Source: Siderastrea radians (taxonomy: Eukaryota > Cnidaria > Anthozoa > Scleractinia > Rhizangiidae). From it: a stretch of 64,000 nucleotides of DNA. The translations under genes were made by a program, and so were the position numbers. Below the pieces are notes generated by a model that had not been told where the DNA came from, made no database searches, and saw only the letters and a list, made by a program, of their open reading frames with translations. Positions 11,054-23,555 of the stretch are shown one piece after another. Numbering within the stretch: position 1 is the first letter of the stretch; every line of letters begins with the position of its first letter. The stretch is taken from assembly GCA_964017195.1 (NCBI GenBank), contig OZ024888.1, positions 11,789,701 through 11,853,700 of the forward strand. The letters run 5' to 3'.

Positions 11054-14000
11054 TTATTAAAAACTTAACTACTATTTTTGTTAAAAAAATCAAAAAAAGA
11101 AAGAGAAATATGAGAAAAGGGATAAAAAGGGAGCAAGAATCGATCACATGACTGAACGAAAAAGGCGCCAAAACCTTGCGAAGTGTTGCAGCGTTTCATT
11201 GCAAAGCTGAATGAATCAATGAAAACTGCTCGAAAGTGAACGAAGTGGCACAAGTTTGGGAAAAAAATCTTCTAATTATTGGCTCTGAAATATGGTACAT
11301 GTTTGATTTTTCCCGAAACATTGTTGTAATCATCGTTCAAAGCGGATTGAGGCTGTACAATTTCATCATATTAGCTGCTGGAGTTGAAACAGAACAAGTT
11401 TGTAATCTGTTCGCACAACGGAGCCATCATGTGCGTGTTTGATCGGAATGAAGACAGAACCAATTTGAACTTGAAGAAGTAATTTCTATGCAGCTCAGAA
11501 GCAAGATTACTGTAGCGAGGAACATTAGAATTCACCATCATAGTTTGTTTAATGCAAAGCACAAATTGCAGTTGTTCTCGGTTTAGAGGTTGCGGACGGA
11601 ATGGTAAAAACAACATTCAAACAACTGGAAAAGCGATTCAACTCCGTTTACATGGCATCCGATTTCTATCTGAGCATTTGGACCTGTTGGAACACAGAGC
11701 TACAACGAGTGCAGGTAAACCAGTGTCAATTTTGCGTGTTAAAGCCGGAAAAAAATTTCGCCCTTCCTTCGGCCTTCTTGGTAGTTTGCAGCTGTAGTTT
11801 GTTTAGTACTTGTTTAGACTGCTTCATGATTTTCGCACCGAATCGTCATGAATGTGTGACAGTTGTTATTAAATGCTTCTGCCCCATTTCACTGTGTTTT
11901 ATTTTGTCTTGTCTTGATATTTTGAAGTGGAAAGGCTTCCTGATAAAACCTGCCGTTTGTTCAGTTTTAATGATCGACGTGACGATCGATAAAGGAAATT
12001 GTAAACACAACGTTCAACGCTTAAATTTCTAATTTCTTTTTCTGCACAGTTTCTTCAAACAATTTTGACTTGTGTTAGACGACGCTGTTAGTGACGCTGT
12101 TGCAATTTCTGCTTAATTCAAATTCGCTGCCAAGTGATTTTTCTTGTCTATTTTTCTCGCCGGGTTGCTGGCGAGGAAAAAACTTCCAGCTCAATTTGTT
12201 CATTTTGTTGTTGAGTGTTCATTGTCCATATTTGGTCAAAGCAGGTATATGAGCTGATAGCCTGGCTCCGTTCAGCCAATCAGAATGGTAGAAATCCAAT
12301 ATACCTAGTCCAGTTTTTAATAAATAGATTTAGCCAAGCCTAAAAGCGGAGCTCCACATCTCTCTAAATTTAAGTTGTACAGTTATTCGCCAAGAGGTGA
12401 AAAACAGCAAGGGAAAACATGCAGACCACTGAGGAAACTGTGACTTCGCTTATATTTCTTCAAAGAGAAGACTTCAGCACGACTTTCATCGACAGCTCTT
12501 CTTGTAGCATTCTTTCGAAAGCTAGCTAATTAAGTTCAAGAAGAGTACTTGTAAAACTACAATTGCTAAAAAACCCACTTAAGTTGTTCCCGGTAGCAAC
12601 TCGACAGACTTTTACCTGCAAATACACATTTCTCGCTGATTCCGATGCATCCCTCTGGCTGTTTAATTCTGTTAACCATGAAACATTTGTCGAAATCCAT
12701 TTTTCTAAAATAAATAATATTTTCCCGGCATCAAACCGTTTACTGACAAAAAATTACCCAAAAAATGTTTTCGGAAGCTTTCAAGCACACGTATAATTAT
12801 CAAGAGAAAATGACACAAGTTTTTCACCCGCGAAGTATTTTAGGAAGCTTTTAGAGTCTCATTTTAGACAAAATAGACTTCAACCGAGAAATGCTTTGCT
12901 TATAGTTACTTAAATAAAGATTTCATTTCGATCTGTAACTAAAGACACACTGAAATGGCTTACCGGTTAAAAACAAACGAACACGAAAACATGCCATACT
13001 GAACTCACTCACTGAAACGGCGATTGTAACGTTAGTCGCTAAATTGGGACAAAAATGTCATTCACTTAAAGTGAAGAAACCAAAAATATATAAAAATATA
13101 AGGAAGATAAAATATTCCACAACTGAACAAAAACATTTGGAGCTTTACACTAAGACTATAAACTTAATAAAAAAATATTGACGACAGAGCGACTCTTCAG
13201 GTGTTGAATACTAAATTACGAATTAGTCAAAACAACCCAATATGCGGTGCCGAAGAAAAACAACCTAGATTTAAAAAACAACACAGACTCAATCTAGAAT
13301 AGTCACGATTTCTACTTTTCGAATAAAATACACTACTGACTAGAATTGCTCAAAGAAAAATATTAAAAATTACGCACTAAAGTTCAAAAGAAAATTGCGC
13401 ATATATATCAGATTGCTCACTAATGAAAATTCCTTTAATGAATAAACACAGAAAAAGGGACAAGAAACCTTCAAAAACATGAAATGTCATTCACACACGA
13501 AGCACTTGCTTGCCTAGGAAAGCAAACTGCATTCAGTTTAAACCTCGAGTGAAGTTACTCGCAAGCCGACAAACGGGAACTACAAGGTAATTTCACAGAT
13601 ATTTTAAACAGGTTTTTAAAACATTTCAAGAAAATTACCGTAATTTACTAAACATGTAAAGTCGCTCAATTAAACAATTTTTACAGTGTAAATCCACAAT
13701 CAAATCTGTAATTTACTTTACTACTGAACTGAAAGAAGGACTTGAAAATCTAAACGAAAGTCGCCGGGTTCTTTCCAGATCTCCTTGGCTTTGAAAAAAA
13801 CGCGTATGTCCTCGAACAAGGATTTCTTGCCTTCGACCTCTCCAATATCTTCTATATGCGCCATCGAGATGGAAGCAATCCTTTTCCTTTTCATGATGAA
13901 CTGTTAAAAGTCTTCATTCCAAGAATGTTTTACAATTTAATTTCGTATTAAAAATCTAGCGTACGAGGAACCAGCCGCCATATTGTTTACTTCAGCTACA

Positions 14001-14072
14001 AGAAAAAAAAGGGCATTCCGCCTCCCCCGATCGGGTTGCCTTGGGACTCCCCTCCCCCTCCCCTAGAGTCTG

Positions 14073-14110
14073 TACGGACGGACGGACGGACGGACGGATG
14101 GATGGATGGA
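14073..14110 (+). repeat. (GGAC)n/(GGAT)n microsatellite
   Basis: A run of ACGGACGGACGG passes into GGATGGATGG. It is followed by GTACGCTGACGTCAGAACC, which looks like the edge of a dispersed repeat. Intronic. Confidence 0.85.
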
Positions 14111-14811
14111 CGTACGCTGACGTCAGAACCAAAATTTTTCGGATCAACGGGTTACCAAATTTGCTCCGCTCCGCTCTAAATGTGCTCCGCGAGCTCCGCT
14201 ACAAGTTTCTTAGTTGTTTATAATTGCAACACTCCGAAAAGCACCCTAAAAAATGCAAACTATCGCTGATGATGTCTTGCCGTTTCGTTTTAATTGTTGA
14301 CAAGACGACAGCACGTTTGTTTGCATGTTTGTATCATTTTTATATGAGCCGCGAACACCGAAATGTCAAAAATAAAATCCTTTCAAAGAAATTTGATGGC
14401 AGTCACATGGTTACTTTACTATGTCAAGTGATTACTTACTCAAAGTTAACTGAAAGGTGCAACAAACCACCGAAATGTTTTTTTGCGATAAAATAATTTT
14501 AATTTCCTTTTACGATTACTTCACAAAAAAACAACAAGACAATAGTACATCTGTTGTTAAAATTACTGTAAGCCATTCCTACTGCACAAATTATCGGCAT
14601 CACGTAAAAGATCAACAAACTTTGAAGTAAATGACATTATTGGATTGCAGAAACCTGGAGACTTTAAAAACTAAATTCGATTTTGAGACGACAGTACGGC
14701 TTTATAATGAAGGCTAGTTGGGAAAAAAATATATCTCGTGTTGGGCAGACTAAACAGTTTCTCGTTATTACTCTATGTTGTATCTAACTTAAGTTTTGGT
14801 GAGCTCACTAA

Positions 14812-15890
14812 AATAGTTGTAAAAAGTTAATACACATTTAATCGTCCATTTTTTCCGTTTCTTCTCAATGGCAACTTCAAATCAATTTCTACTGATTTTA
14901 TTTAAAGCCCCTCAGAAATACTTTTCTATATTCTGAACCAAACTGACACTGTTTTTCTTTATTTTGAAAAGGAATAGGTGTATTCAGCCATTTGTTGAGT
15001 TGTCAGGTTTGCGGGCGTTTGTTCGTGCTATTGGTCCATTTTCCGTTTGTTTGGCTGGCATTTTGCTCGTTCGATTGACGGGTTGGTTCGTTCGTGCATG
15101 CGTTATCTTGTTCGTTCGTTCATTCAACGCTTTCGTTCGTTCGTTTTGTGACCTTTCATTCGGTCACATGGCTTGTGCGTTCATCCATTGCCTTCAGTCT
15201 TGAGCTTCCCTTCATGTGGCTGTTTACTTATTAGCTCATAAATAATAAACCCGATCATAAAGTTCGAAATATATTAAAACCAAGAAGAGATTAGCATCTC
15301 TTGGGTTTTAATATCAGAGATAGCATACCAAGTATTTCAAAAAAAAAAAACGAAAATAGTTGTAAACGGTTAATACACAATTAATCTACCACATTTTTTT
15401 CGGTTTTTTCTCAGTGGCGTTGTCAAATCAATTTCTACTGATTTTATTTAAAGCCCCTCAGAAAAACTTTTCTATTTTCTGAACCAAACTGGCACTGTTT
15501 TTCTTTGTTTTAAAAAGGGATAGGTCAGTATTCAGCCGTTTGTTGAGTTGTGGGACTGCGGGCGTTTGCTGGTGCTCTTAGTCCATTGTCCGTTTGTTTG
15601 GCTGGCATTTCGCTAATTCGATTGTCGGGTTTGTTCGTTCGTTCATGCGTTATCTTGTTCGTTCGGCCATTCACTGCTTTCGTTCATTCGTTTTGTGGCC
15701 TTTCATTTGGTCACATGGCTGGTGCGTTCATCCATTGCCTTCAGCCTTGAGCTTCCCTTCATGGGACTGTTTACTTATTAACTCATACATAATAAACCCG
15801 ATCATAAAGTCCGAAATATATTAAAACCAAGAAGAGATAAACATCTCTTGGGTTTTAATATCAGTGATAACATACCACATATTTCAAAAA
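14812..15890. repeat. Two-copy tandem duplication of about 540 bp with a conserved hairpin
   Basis: AAAATAGTTGTAAA, AATCAATTTCTACTGATTTT, TTAAAGCCCCTCAG and CGTTATCTTGTTCGTTCG occur in the same order in 14,812-15,345 and 15,353-15,890. Both copies contain TATTAAAACCAAGAAGAGAT followed by its complement ATCTCTTGGGTTTTAATA (15,274-15,315 and 15,817-15,858), which forms a stem of about 18 bp with a tiny loop. The plus-strand frames in the two copies (MGLRAFAGAL.. and related) are translations of TTCGTTCG-rich sequence and do not look like genes. Confidence 0.85.
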
Positions 15891-16741
15891 ACAAAAAAGC
15901 GGAATATATTTTCTCCCAACGCCGTCATTATAAAGCCGTAACGTCGTCTCAAAATCGAATTTAGTTTCTTTATTGCGATCCACAAGTCTCTTTTTCGCGA
16001 AAAATCAAAAAGCCAGGGCAATAATTTCTGTTGTTCAAAATAGAAATTCTTACTCGTCGTGAAGATTTGCACGCGCGATACTTGCTCACGAAAACAATGT
16101 TGGTTTTGCAGCAAAATGTTTGAGTTCGCCGCTTTTTGAACCAAAACTTGCTTAATGAAACAAAATATACTCTTTCAGTACATCAACATAAATTTCTTCA
16201 AACTACAGGGATTGACAAAATAATAGAATAACGTGAAAATCAACTTCTTTTCCAAGCTGAAAGTGAAACACAAATGTTAACGCAAGACAGCGCTCATAGC
16301 GAAATAAAAACCGAAAAACAAACTGTTTTAAAGAAAAATACACAGTTTTAAAGGTTTCTTACTTACATTTTGGAGGTCTGTCGGGGTAAGTTACTTGTAG
16401 GGATGAACCACATTATAACAAAGGTTTTTCCAACTGTATTACTGAGCAAAAACTAAAATTTTGCCGGGGGTTTTGTGAAGAAACAACATTATCGCAAAAT
16501 AACGTTGCCTCAAACTCAATCGAAAGAGACCACTGGATCGCGATAATATCAGGTAAAGCGGGATGTGTTGGAAGGGTGATGGCTACCTACGATCTGTAAA
16601 AGTCATGCTTTTAAATACTAAACATGTAGAAAGAAACAAAAAACTTAGCCAAATAGAAAGTAAAAAAAAAAAACCTGTTTGTTGTTTGCGCTAATAACCT
16701 AACACACGTTTATAGTTAGAGAACGATTTGTTGTGACTTAC

Positions 16742-17380
16742 TTTGCACGACAAGACTCCCAGCTTCTTCCTTCCTTCCCAGAATATTTCGCGCCTCGCAT
16801 TTGTATTTCCCAGCATCCGCAAGTTGCACGTTCTTAATCTGCATCAGACCATCTGACGTCACCTTAGTTCTGTTGCTAGGTAACGTTCCATTCACTCGGG
16901 ACCAAGCTACTTGTGGAGCGGGATTTCCCGAAGCAGAGCACAGTAACGAAGCAGTGGTACTTTCGTTCACAGTCAGCTTCGAAGAGGAAAATGTTACTTT
17001 TGGTGCAGAAATGGATTCTCCTGGTTCACCTTTCATTCCTGGAATTCCCGGGAGACCAATGTCTCCTTTAATTCCTTTATCTCCTCTTATTCCAGGTGGG
17101 CCCATAATTCCTTGCTTTCCACTTCTTCCAGGCTGTCCCATCATCCCTTTTGATCCTTTTCTACCTCTCCTACCTGGAGGTCCCGGCAATCCACGCGAGC
17201 AGGAGTTTCCACCAGAGTGACAAAATTTTTTAAAGCTTGAAGACACAACTTCCTCCAAAACCTGTTTCAGATTTTCCGACTTATTTAAAGGAGTTCTGCT
17301 AGCAACGTTCCGTGTGAATCTGTGCAGGTTAACCTGATCATTTCCCTGATTATCTTCAGTATTTAAGATCGTCGGTTTCT
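16742..17380 (-). CDS. Unit B exon 2: coiled linker, collagen repeat and first Ig domain
   Basis: The exon follows a strong polypyrimidine acceptor (TTCTCTCCTCAG) and ends at GTGCAAA/GTAAGT. It is 639 bp, phase 1 at both ends, completing codon 63 as Glu and codon 276 as Ser. After a helical, charged linker (residues about 64-125, with Cys in FCHSGGNSC) come 20 uninterrupted Gly-X-Y triplets (about 126-185), then an I-set Ig domain (about 186-275) with SLLCSASG, the core Trp in VAWSRVNG and DAGKYKCEA. Sequons NES, NGT and NRT are present. The short triple helix implies a trimer displayed outside the membrane. The linker and the first part of the collagen match unit A (38,305-37,712), but unit B continues into Ig where unit A stops at a possible donor (AAAG/GTAAAC). 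Family resemblance: membrane-associated collagens, and colmedin-like collagen-Ig proteins. This is suggestive only, because the C-terminal domain is missing. Confidence 0.92.
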
Positions 17381-20070
17381 CTGAGGAGAGAACGGAAAAG
17401 TGCAATTAAAGCAAAAATTGTCTTAAGGTTGTTTGTTTGTTTTTTAAGAGACAACTAAACGGGTGAGGTAGGACAACTCACAGATGTGTTTGTTTCTTCC
17501 TTATTTTGATTGACTATTAGACTTGTAAAAACCCGTAACCCAACCCGGGAAGTTGTTGCATTGTAACACATTTGGTTTCAATTGGCAGGTAAAAATATAC
17601 ACAACTAAGACAGTCGAAGTACACTAAGGGACGGACCATTAGAAAAGTGATGGGGGGGGGGGGTTGGGGGATTTTTGGCCTGCCAGAATTTTTTTTTTTG
17701 GCCCATTTCATGTGCAAGAATTTTTTTTTTGGCTACAGCCCTATGAATGAGAAAATATGAGAAAATATTTTCCTTACGCACAATTTGCTATTGAATTAAT
17801 TAAAAGCAATGCAACTTTGTTTTACTAAATACATAGCTTGTACTGTTACGTTACTTTAGATTTTTAAGTTTATTTTATTACAAAACACTTTTAATAATGT
17901 TCGCTTTAAAATTTAATTTACTGAAGGAGCTTTCAAAAGTAAATAGCGATTTATAGTGAAAAATTGTGTAATGTTATTGATATACATGTATGGACTTATT
18001 ACAAAAGACGTATTCATATGAAATGATTTGATACAAACAGTGGTGTCCAGAAAGATTAATCCATAAAATATACAGTACATACACTGTTATTTCCTTAATT
18101 TAAAAACAATTCTTTTCTAAAACGTAGCTCATAAATTTGCCTTTAAGACTTTTGATATAAAATACCTACAGGTACCTTCCAACCCTTTGCTGGGAAGTTA
18201 AGGGTTATAATTTAATGTAACAGCTTTTTGAGGATGTAGACACAGTGGGAGAGTAGGAAGCCACTGGGAGTGGAAGGCTTTCTAGTGCACTTCCTTAGTC
18301 CTTGCCCTCTTCTGTTCCTCTCTCACAATCCATCGTAGTCATTCCAGACCCCACTTACTGATACAGCCCCCCGATAATGCCCTCCACTCCAAAATGTCAG
18401 TCCAAAAAGAAGATACCTGTTAAGGATACCAAGTGGCTTCCAGTGGTACACTGGCTTCCAGTGGCTTCCAGCCAGTGGTAGTGATACCTGTTAAGGTATC
18501 TCCCTCCCAACAAAAGAAATATTAATTATGAAAACAATATTTTATATCATCCTGGCAGAGCCCCAGAAAATTTCCAATTTTTTAAACACTGGAGACACTA
18601 CTTGAGCACTTTGCCAGAACGAATTATGGTTTCATATCAAAATGAGGCCCATCTTGTGCATGAATTTTTTTTCGGACATTTTCCCTTGCATGAATTTTTT
18701 TGTTTTTGTTTTTTTCCCCACCCCCCCCCCCCTCCATCACTTTTCTAATGGTCCGTCGCTGAGTTTGACAAATTAGCGATGCAGAAATCAAAGCAGGAAA
18801 ATAACATCGCCGGTGGCGAGGAGGAACATGTGCGGTTCTCAATAAAACTTTATTTTACACTGGGTATCACTAAGTAATGCATAGACTGACAAACACGCGG
18901 CCCTCATACATTAATACAGGAATAGAAAATTCTCAAACTACAGTTGAATCATGCCTTCACGCTTCATCAGGAGAAACTAGGGGAGTGGCTCACCTTGACA
19001 TTTTGAGAAAGGAAGGGGGAGGTGTGGCGCAAAACTCGAGACACTTTAAAAACCCTTTTCATACTAAAATGTCATAGTTCTATATTTAAGACCTAAAATT
19101 TGTATCCTTTAAACATTTTAGAAAACGCTTTTCAAAATTACACTCTTCCTGTGTAACAAGATCTTGAACGGAATTGATAAACAAATGGAATTTAGATGAG
19201 CATTTTTAGCAACATCTTTATTTAGCACTTGCTAGCAAAAACCGAATAATCTGCAAAGAAAGAAAGATATGTACAAGAAAGTGCTTGCTATATAGCTTTC
19301 ACTTAAATTGCCATACTTCATCAACAGACTCAAAAGATAAAAGCAGGGACATCAGCTTTGTCTCGAGCTCCATACAATAAGTAAGTAATAAAAGAAATAA
19401 GAGAGCTATTTTTCCGCCCCAAGAATTTCGATTTGACATGATCCACTTACAATGAAAAAGGGATTTTTCACATTTTTGAGTTAAAGCGCATGCAACCTTC
19501 TGAGATGTCTTTTCAATCCTTGTTCCTTTTTTTTTTTTTTGAACCGAGTCGACAAAGTATGAATTTTCGAATAACCTAAACTATTTTGCTTGGAGAAAGC
19601 AGAAAAAATACACGTTAATAGAGAAACGGCGTGAGAATCGCTTTCTCTCTCTCTAATCAGACTTTATCCTGTGAGGGAGGGGGATTGCAGCTGTCCTCGA
19701 GCTCAAAGGCATGAAATCAATAAACCTTTATTTATCTAATTTACCATACACTAACTATGACCCACCCTTCAAATATTTTCATCTCTGGGGACAAAGTGTC
19801 GAAAACCTTCCCTTCCTTTTAGACTAGCATGCAAAACATAGCTTATTTGAAAGCTCCAACTGTTCAAACTAAAGATAGTACTTGCTTTTATCCCCACCCC
19901 GCCCGGTTCACTGGAACCAATTCATCTCCCCCGGAACTTCAAAAACAATTCCTAAGAAGTATAGTGCCATTTCCATTCATAACGAAATTTTATTAAACGC
20001 AAAATACAAACGCAATTAACTGAGGAGACGCCTATAAGTTTGAGTGGAAAGAAATCTAAACATACTTTAC
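17381..20070 (-). other. Unit B intron 1, partly collinear with unit A intron 1
   Basis: Segments at about 17,585-17,627, 18,760-19,080 and 19,220-20,070 align with unit A intron 1 at about 38,840-38,893, 39,110-39,345 and 40,860-41,696. Landmarks are AAGTACACT, GAGTTTG, GCGGCCCTCATACAT, GCTTTCACTTA and TTTGTCTCGAGCTCCATA. The 17,628-18,759 PIF/Harbinger-like element interrupts it. A CTCTCTCTCT run lies near 19,645. Confidence 0.75.
17628..18759. mobile_element. PIF/Harbinger-like non-autonomous element (1.13 kb)
   Basis: The left end is GGGACGGACCATTAGAAAAG (17,628 on) and the right end, in reverse, GCGACGGACCATTAGAAAAG. The termini continue into G-rich/C-rich runs, then T-rich blocks (GCAAGAATTTTTTTTTT, TGCATGAATTTTTTTT). 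Flanking triplets are TAA and TGA, where the paralogous unit A site has only TGA, consistent with a decayed 3-bp TWA target duplication. No transposase. Same terminal motif as 30,262-30,420 and 50,125-51,031. Confidence 0.7.
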
Positions 20071-20257
20071 CTTTGATTAAAGTGTCCGCCATTCCCTGTT
20101 TCATGTGAGAAATGACTTCCTCGACAGCTATCAATCTTTCTTCGTGATCGTTAAACTTCACCTCGACTCTGATGAATCCAGCAGAGTAAAGAAGCAAAGA
20201 TAAAACAGACAACACTGTGCCAGGGCACAATGATGAACAGTGACTTTTAGAAGACAT
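20071..20257 (-). CDS. Unit B exon 1: type II membrane anchor of a collagen-Ig protein
   Basis: The ATG is at 20,257-20,255. In-frame codons upstream include no other ATG, and the corresponding Met (MSSKS...) is conserved in the unit A copy, which supports this start. The exon encodes residues 1-62 and one base of codon 63, ending at the donor AAAG/GTAAAGTATG. A short polar N terminus (about 10 residues) is followed by a hydrophobic segment (CPGTVLSVLSLLLYSAGFI, residues 11-29), then FIRVEVKFNDHEERL, a charged, heptad-like stretch. There is no obvious signal-peptidase site, so a signal anchor with the C terminus outside is the likely topology, as in transmembrane collagens, where a coiled coil next to the membrane nucleates the trimer. 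It joins in frame (G+AG gives Glu) to the exon at 17,380. Confidence 0.88.
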
Positions 20258-20470
20258 TTTGTATGTGTAATGATCGAACGTGCTCGGGATTTGTACTCGT
20301 TGTGACACGTTTGTAACCCTGGACTGAGACGTGATAGCCCATCAGACAAACAGGATGAAGACACGCTGATGGAAATAGGAAATAGATTGACCTGGGGCAG
20401 TGTATTATCGATTTCAGCAAACAGGAAATAGTTTGACCTGGGTGAGAGTATTATCGAGCTCAATATTCAG
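20258..20470 (-). promoter_or_regulatory. Unit B 5' flank with repeated TTGACCT motif
   Basis: Directly upstream of the start codon the sequence is shared with the unit A upstream region (AATGATCGAACG, TTTGTACTCGTT, TCAGACAAACAGGA). A 45-50-bp segment is tandemly repeated: GGAAATAG(A/T)TTGACCTGGG at 20,378 and 20,424, each followed by GTATTATCGA. The core TGACCT is AGGTCA on the coding strand, a nuclear-receptor half-site word. No TATA box or start site can be placed. That it is regulatory is inference from conservation and position. Confidence 0.45.
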
Positions 20471-21533
20471 AAAGAAATAAGTATATCTGGGCTGTAATGG
20501 GGGGGGGGGGGGGAGGATTAGTTGATGACATCGTTCATCGATATTCCCATGTGATTTAGTCCTCTTCCATACCCAACCATGCTACTATTTACAAGGTTTC
20601 ATTCTCGTGGCGACCATTTCATAAATTAAAAAGAAGAGTAAACATTGCGCAGAATTCAGTTTTTGTACAGAAATCCCATTGTCTACTGATCTCCATGAAA
20701 AAATGTTTGTATAATGTTTTGGAGGAACACAAACAAGTAACAAGAATTCCACTGACTAAATTTAGGAGGTATATGCCTACCTGTATATTAGTGCCGTCAT
20801 TTTTTAAAAATATTTTTCTTTACGTTCTCCCGAAAGAAATTTTACAGACTAACCGTCAGAAAAACTTCAAAATGTGACTGCTTGCTTTTCGGTATAGCCC
20901 GCCGGATCCTTCAGATGTAACCTATATAGTGCTAGGTTAGATAACTTGAGTTTGCAAGCTGCGAATTCTCCGAGAAACAAACTTTACGGAAGTTATCTAA
21001 CGTTTGATTCTCACACAAAGACTATGTTGGCGTCAGTTAAGTTTACCGTACTTTCAAAATGGCTATCACATCTGAAACCTCAGTTTTGCGCCCCTTTACC
21101 CAATCCTTTGCGTCTACTAACTCCTCCAATAACTAATGTCAGAAAACCTTGTTGAAGGCTGGCACGTTTTCTTGGATCGAGAGCCTGTAGACTGTGATCT
21201 GTGAAAGGGGGGAGGGAGAGGGATGAAGTTGCGTGTTTTCTTGTACGTACTTGTTGTAACACTGTGTAAGTGCAACTGTTCTCAAAATGCAAGATTTCAA
21301 GCCATAATTTCTCCATAATTTAGTGCTTACATTATTGACCGGAAGCAACTTCTCAAGATGCTCGTGGGGCAATGTGGATGAAATGGACATGAATCTTAAT
21401 TTTAAAAAGACAAAGTACACACTTGATCAGTACCACTCAATTTTGTTAATTTTCCTCTGAATATGTATATGAAAATCACTGATATATTCACATTCATTGA
21501 TTCATCACTCACGATTTATTACGAACTAAAAAA

Positions 21534-21706
21534 ATGACCAGCTCCCGGCAGTTGGCTTGTTAGCTCAGTTGGTAGAGCACTGCTCCGGTGATCGCGGGGT
21601 GATGGGCTCAATTCCCGTACAAACCTGAATATTTTCAGGTTTCCTTCTTCGCAACTGCTTAGGTTGCCAACATAACTGCGATGATCTTTCACATCTTTCA
21701 CTTTCC
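21534..21706 (+). repeat. tRNA-derived SINE, plus-strand copy
   Basis: The head (about 21,552-21,620) carries an A box TTAGCTCAGTTGGTAG and a B box GGGCTCAATTCCCG. It is preceded by ATGACCAGCTCCC and followed by an AACCTGAAT/ATTTTCAGGTTT hairpin and the tail TTCGCAACTGCTTAGGTTGC ... AACTGCGATGATCTT. The copy at 28,914-29,085 (minus) shares the 5' leader, tRNA head, hairpin and tail, which defines a SINE family and argues against a functional tRNA gene. Confidence 0.8.
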
Positions 21707-22490
21707 TTTATAGCTAAGGCTTTAACTAGCTGCACGAAATTCTCACGACAAAACCACTCAGTACATTTCAGGTGTTCTTGTCTATGAAAACGGCTTATAA
21801 AAAGATTACTAAAAGTTCGGACAAGAAGTAAACAGAAACGGCAGAAACCGTACGTGTAAGCATTTATCGAAAAAAGTTGTTTGCGTTCAACTAATCGAAC
21901 CTCCTGCCTTCTTCACGTGATTTTAAGTCAACTGCAAAATATGGCGTCGACTTGAGAGATCTTTAAACCGCGTAGTACTTTGTCGATTACGTTGACAACA
22001 ACTCTTAAATAATGATCATTTAATAACGTTAAAGAAACCCGGACAATAGTCTTCATTATATTTTCAACTATTAAGCAGTAAGGCTGCGAATTATTTTCTC
22101 CGTATAAATTTATAAAGGCTAACAGTTTGAATGTTTCATCCATGTCTTCGAACTTTTTCCAACTTTAAGTTATCATCACGTTTAAGTAATTGAACACATA
22201 ACGTTACCCCATTTGCCAAAAAATACCCTGCTAATTACACATAGTGCACATCACCATTCTTGTTGCCAGTTATCCTTCTAATTATAGGTAGTGGTATTTC
22301 AGTTCATGAATCTTACGTACAACATCGACCCGCAGCTTACACGAATGGTGAACGATGTCCTACCTTCTTAGTATAGGTCGTATCGATCAAGGTCTAGGTG
22401 ACTCCATAAACAACCGGAGCAGGTTTTAACCACTGCACTTACTAAAACCTTTTTGAAACAAGTATTACAGACACAAACGTTAAAGCTGAG

Positions 22491-22567
22491 GGCCGTACTC
22501 AAGACCGAGGGCACAGTTTTCCCCTATACGGACCGACCTGGGCCGGTGAATAACGTGTTTATTTTTT
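22491..22567. mobile_element. Half copy of the palindromic GGGCCGTACTCAAGACC MITE
   Basis: GGGCCGTACTCAAGACC, GGCACAGTTTT and TACGGACC match one arm of the complete palindrome at 53,945-54,091; the other arm is absent. Confidence 0.6.
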
Positions 22568-23555
22568 TTCTGCAATTTTGGAGGTGGAACGAGGCGAATT
22601 GATTTGAGAACTGTTTGTAAACAGTCCTTCTTCGTGCGTTACTTCCTACGCTCAAAGTTAGTTAAAATTATTAAGCTTCTGAGAAAGAGCCGCTAGCAAA
22701 CCGTAGGGATAAAGGATAGACTAACAATAAAACAGTACTGAAAGTAATTATGTCATAAAACAATAAGCGTTACTGGAACAAACCCCAACGTCTCATAGCA
22801 AGAATAAAGAAATAAGCTTTGTCTTGTTCAAAATGAAATCACACGTTTAAATTTGGTTTTCAGTACCGAAAGACCTTTATTTAACAAGTAAGACTTTTAG
22901 TGAAAACTAAGGCATACGCTCCGCGAACTCTGCTGCATATCTTAGTATTTTAAACTCTTTTGTTCGTTCTTGGTCAAGATTTTCGTAAAGCGACTGTAAA
23001 AACTGTTGATATGCAGCAGTTCTTGTCGAAGACACAGCGATGCGAGGTTTTTTGTTTGACTATTTTTAGCTGACAATGAATGTTGAATGAAGCTAAATGG
23101 GACAAGATTAGAAAAGAGATCTCCAAGGAAAATAACGAAATTTTAAACGAGAAACGGAGGTCAAAAGACTAACTTGCAGTTAACTCGTGTTAAATCAAAT
23201 GGCGTGTCAATAAGAAAACTACAACTCGAAAAAAGCAAGCAGCAAAATTTTCTCAACAAAACCACAGGAATACTCGCCTTTTTCGGAGAATAACCAGGCC
23301 TTTTATTCCATTGCTGATATTTCCTTTCACTTTACAACGGTTAGTGAGAGAAAAGTTCCATTTTTAAGAAGAAAAATCCAACGTTTCGCTGTGCTGGAGT
23401 AAAATGATTTCACTTCAAGTTTTCCCGCGGATTAGAGCGGTCCGTACGCGGGGTCCGGATAGGAAAAAACTGGACCGGTGGAACGCGCGTCAACAGCCAA
23501 TCAAATTCAAGGATTCCGGATTCCGGACCGGAAAAATGCTTAAGAAAAAAATAAA

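Larger units (their letters stand above)
10792..16741 (-). other. Unit B intron 2 (5.95 kb)
   Basis: It is bounded by a donor GCAAA/GTAAGT at 16,741 and the acceptor at 10,792. It holds a foldback element (10,938-11,053), a GGAC/GGAT microsatellite (14,073-14,110) followed by a dispersed-repeat-like sequence, and a 540-bp tandem duplication (14,812-15,890). The 143-codon plus-strand frame at 11,601-12,032 has no recognisable domain and is probably chance. Nothing else can be supported. Confidence 0.7.
20471..23555. other. Intergenic region between the F5/8C fragment and unit B
   Basis: Contains a poly-G run near 20,499-20,513, the SINE at 21,534-21,706 and a partial palindromic MITE at 22,491-22,567. 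Otherwise no supported feature. Confidence 0.6.

Noticed and set aside
11601..12032. 143-codon plus-strand ORF, Cys- and Phe-rich
   Set aside because: Inside the unit B intron, no recognisable domain, no paralog, low-complexity hydrophobic stretches; likely chance.
14964..15824. Repeated plus-strand ORFs with Phe/Val/Arg-rich peptides
   Set aside because: They come from TTCGTTCG-rich tandem-duplicated intronic DNA; the two copies differ in frame.
19952..20308. Longer N terminus for unit B starting upstream of ATG 20,257
   Set aside because: The upstream in-frame codon at 20,308 is GTG, and the unit A equivalent is TTG. The conserved first ATG is at MSSKS in both.
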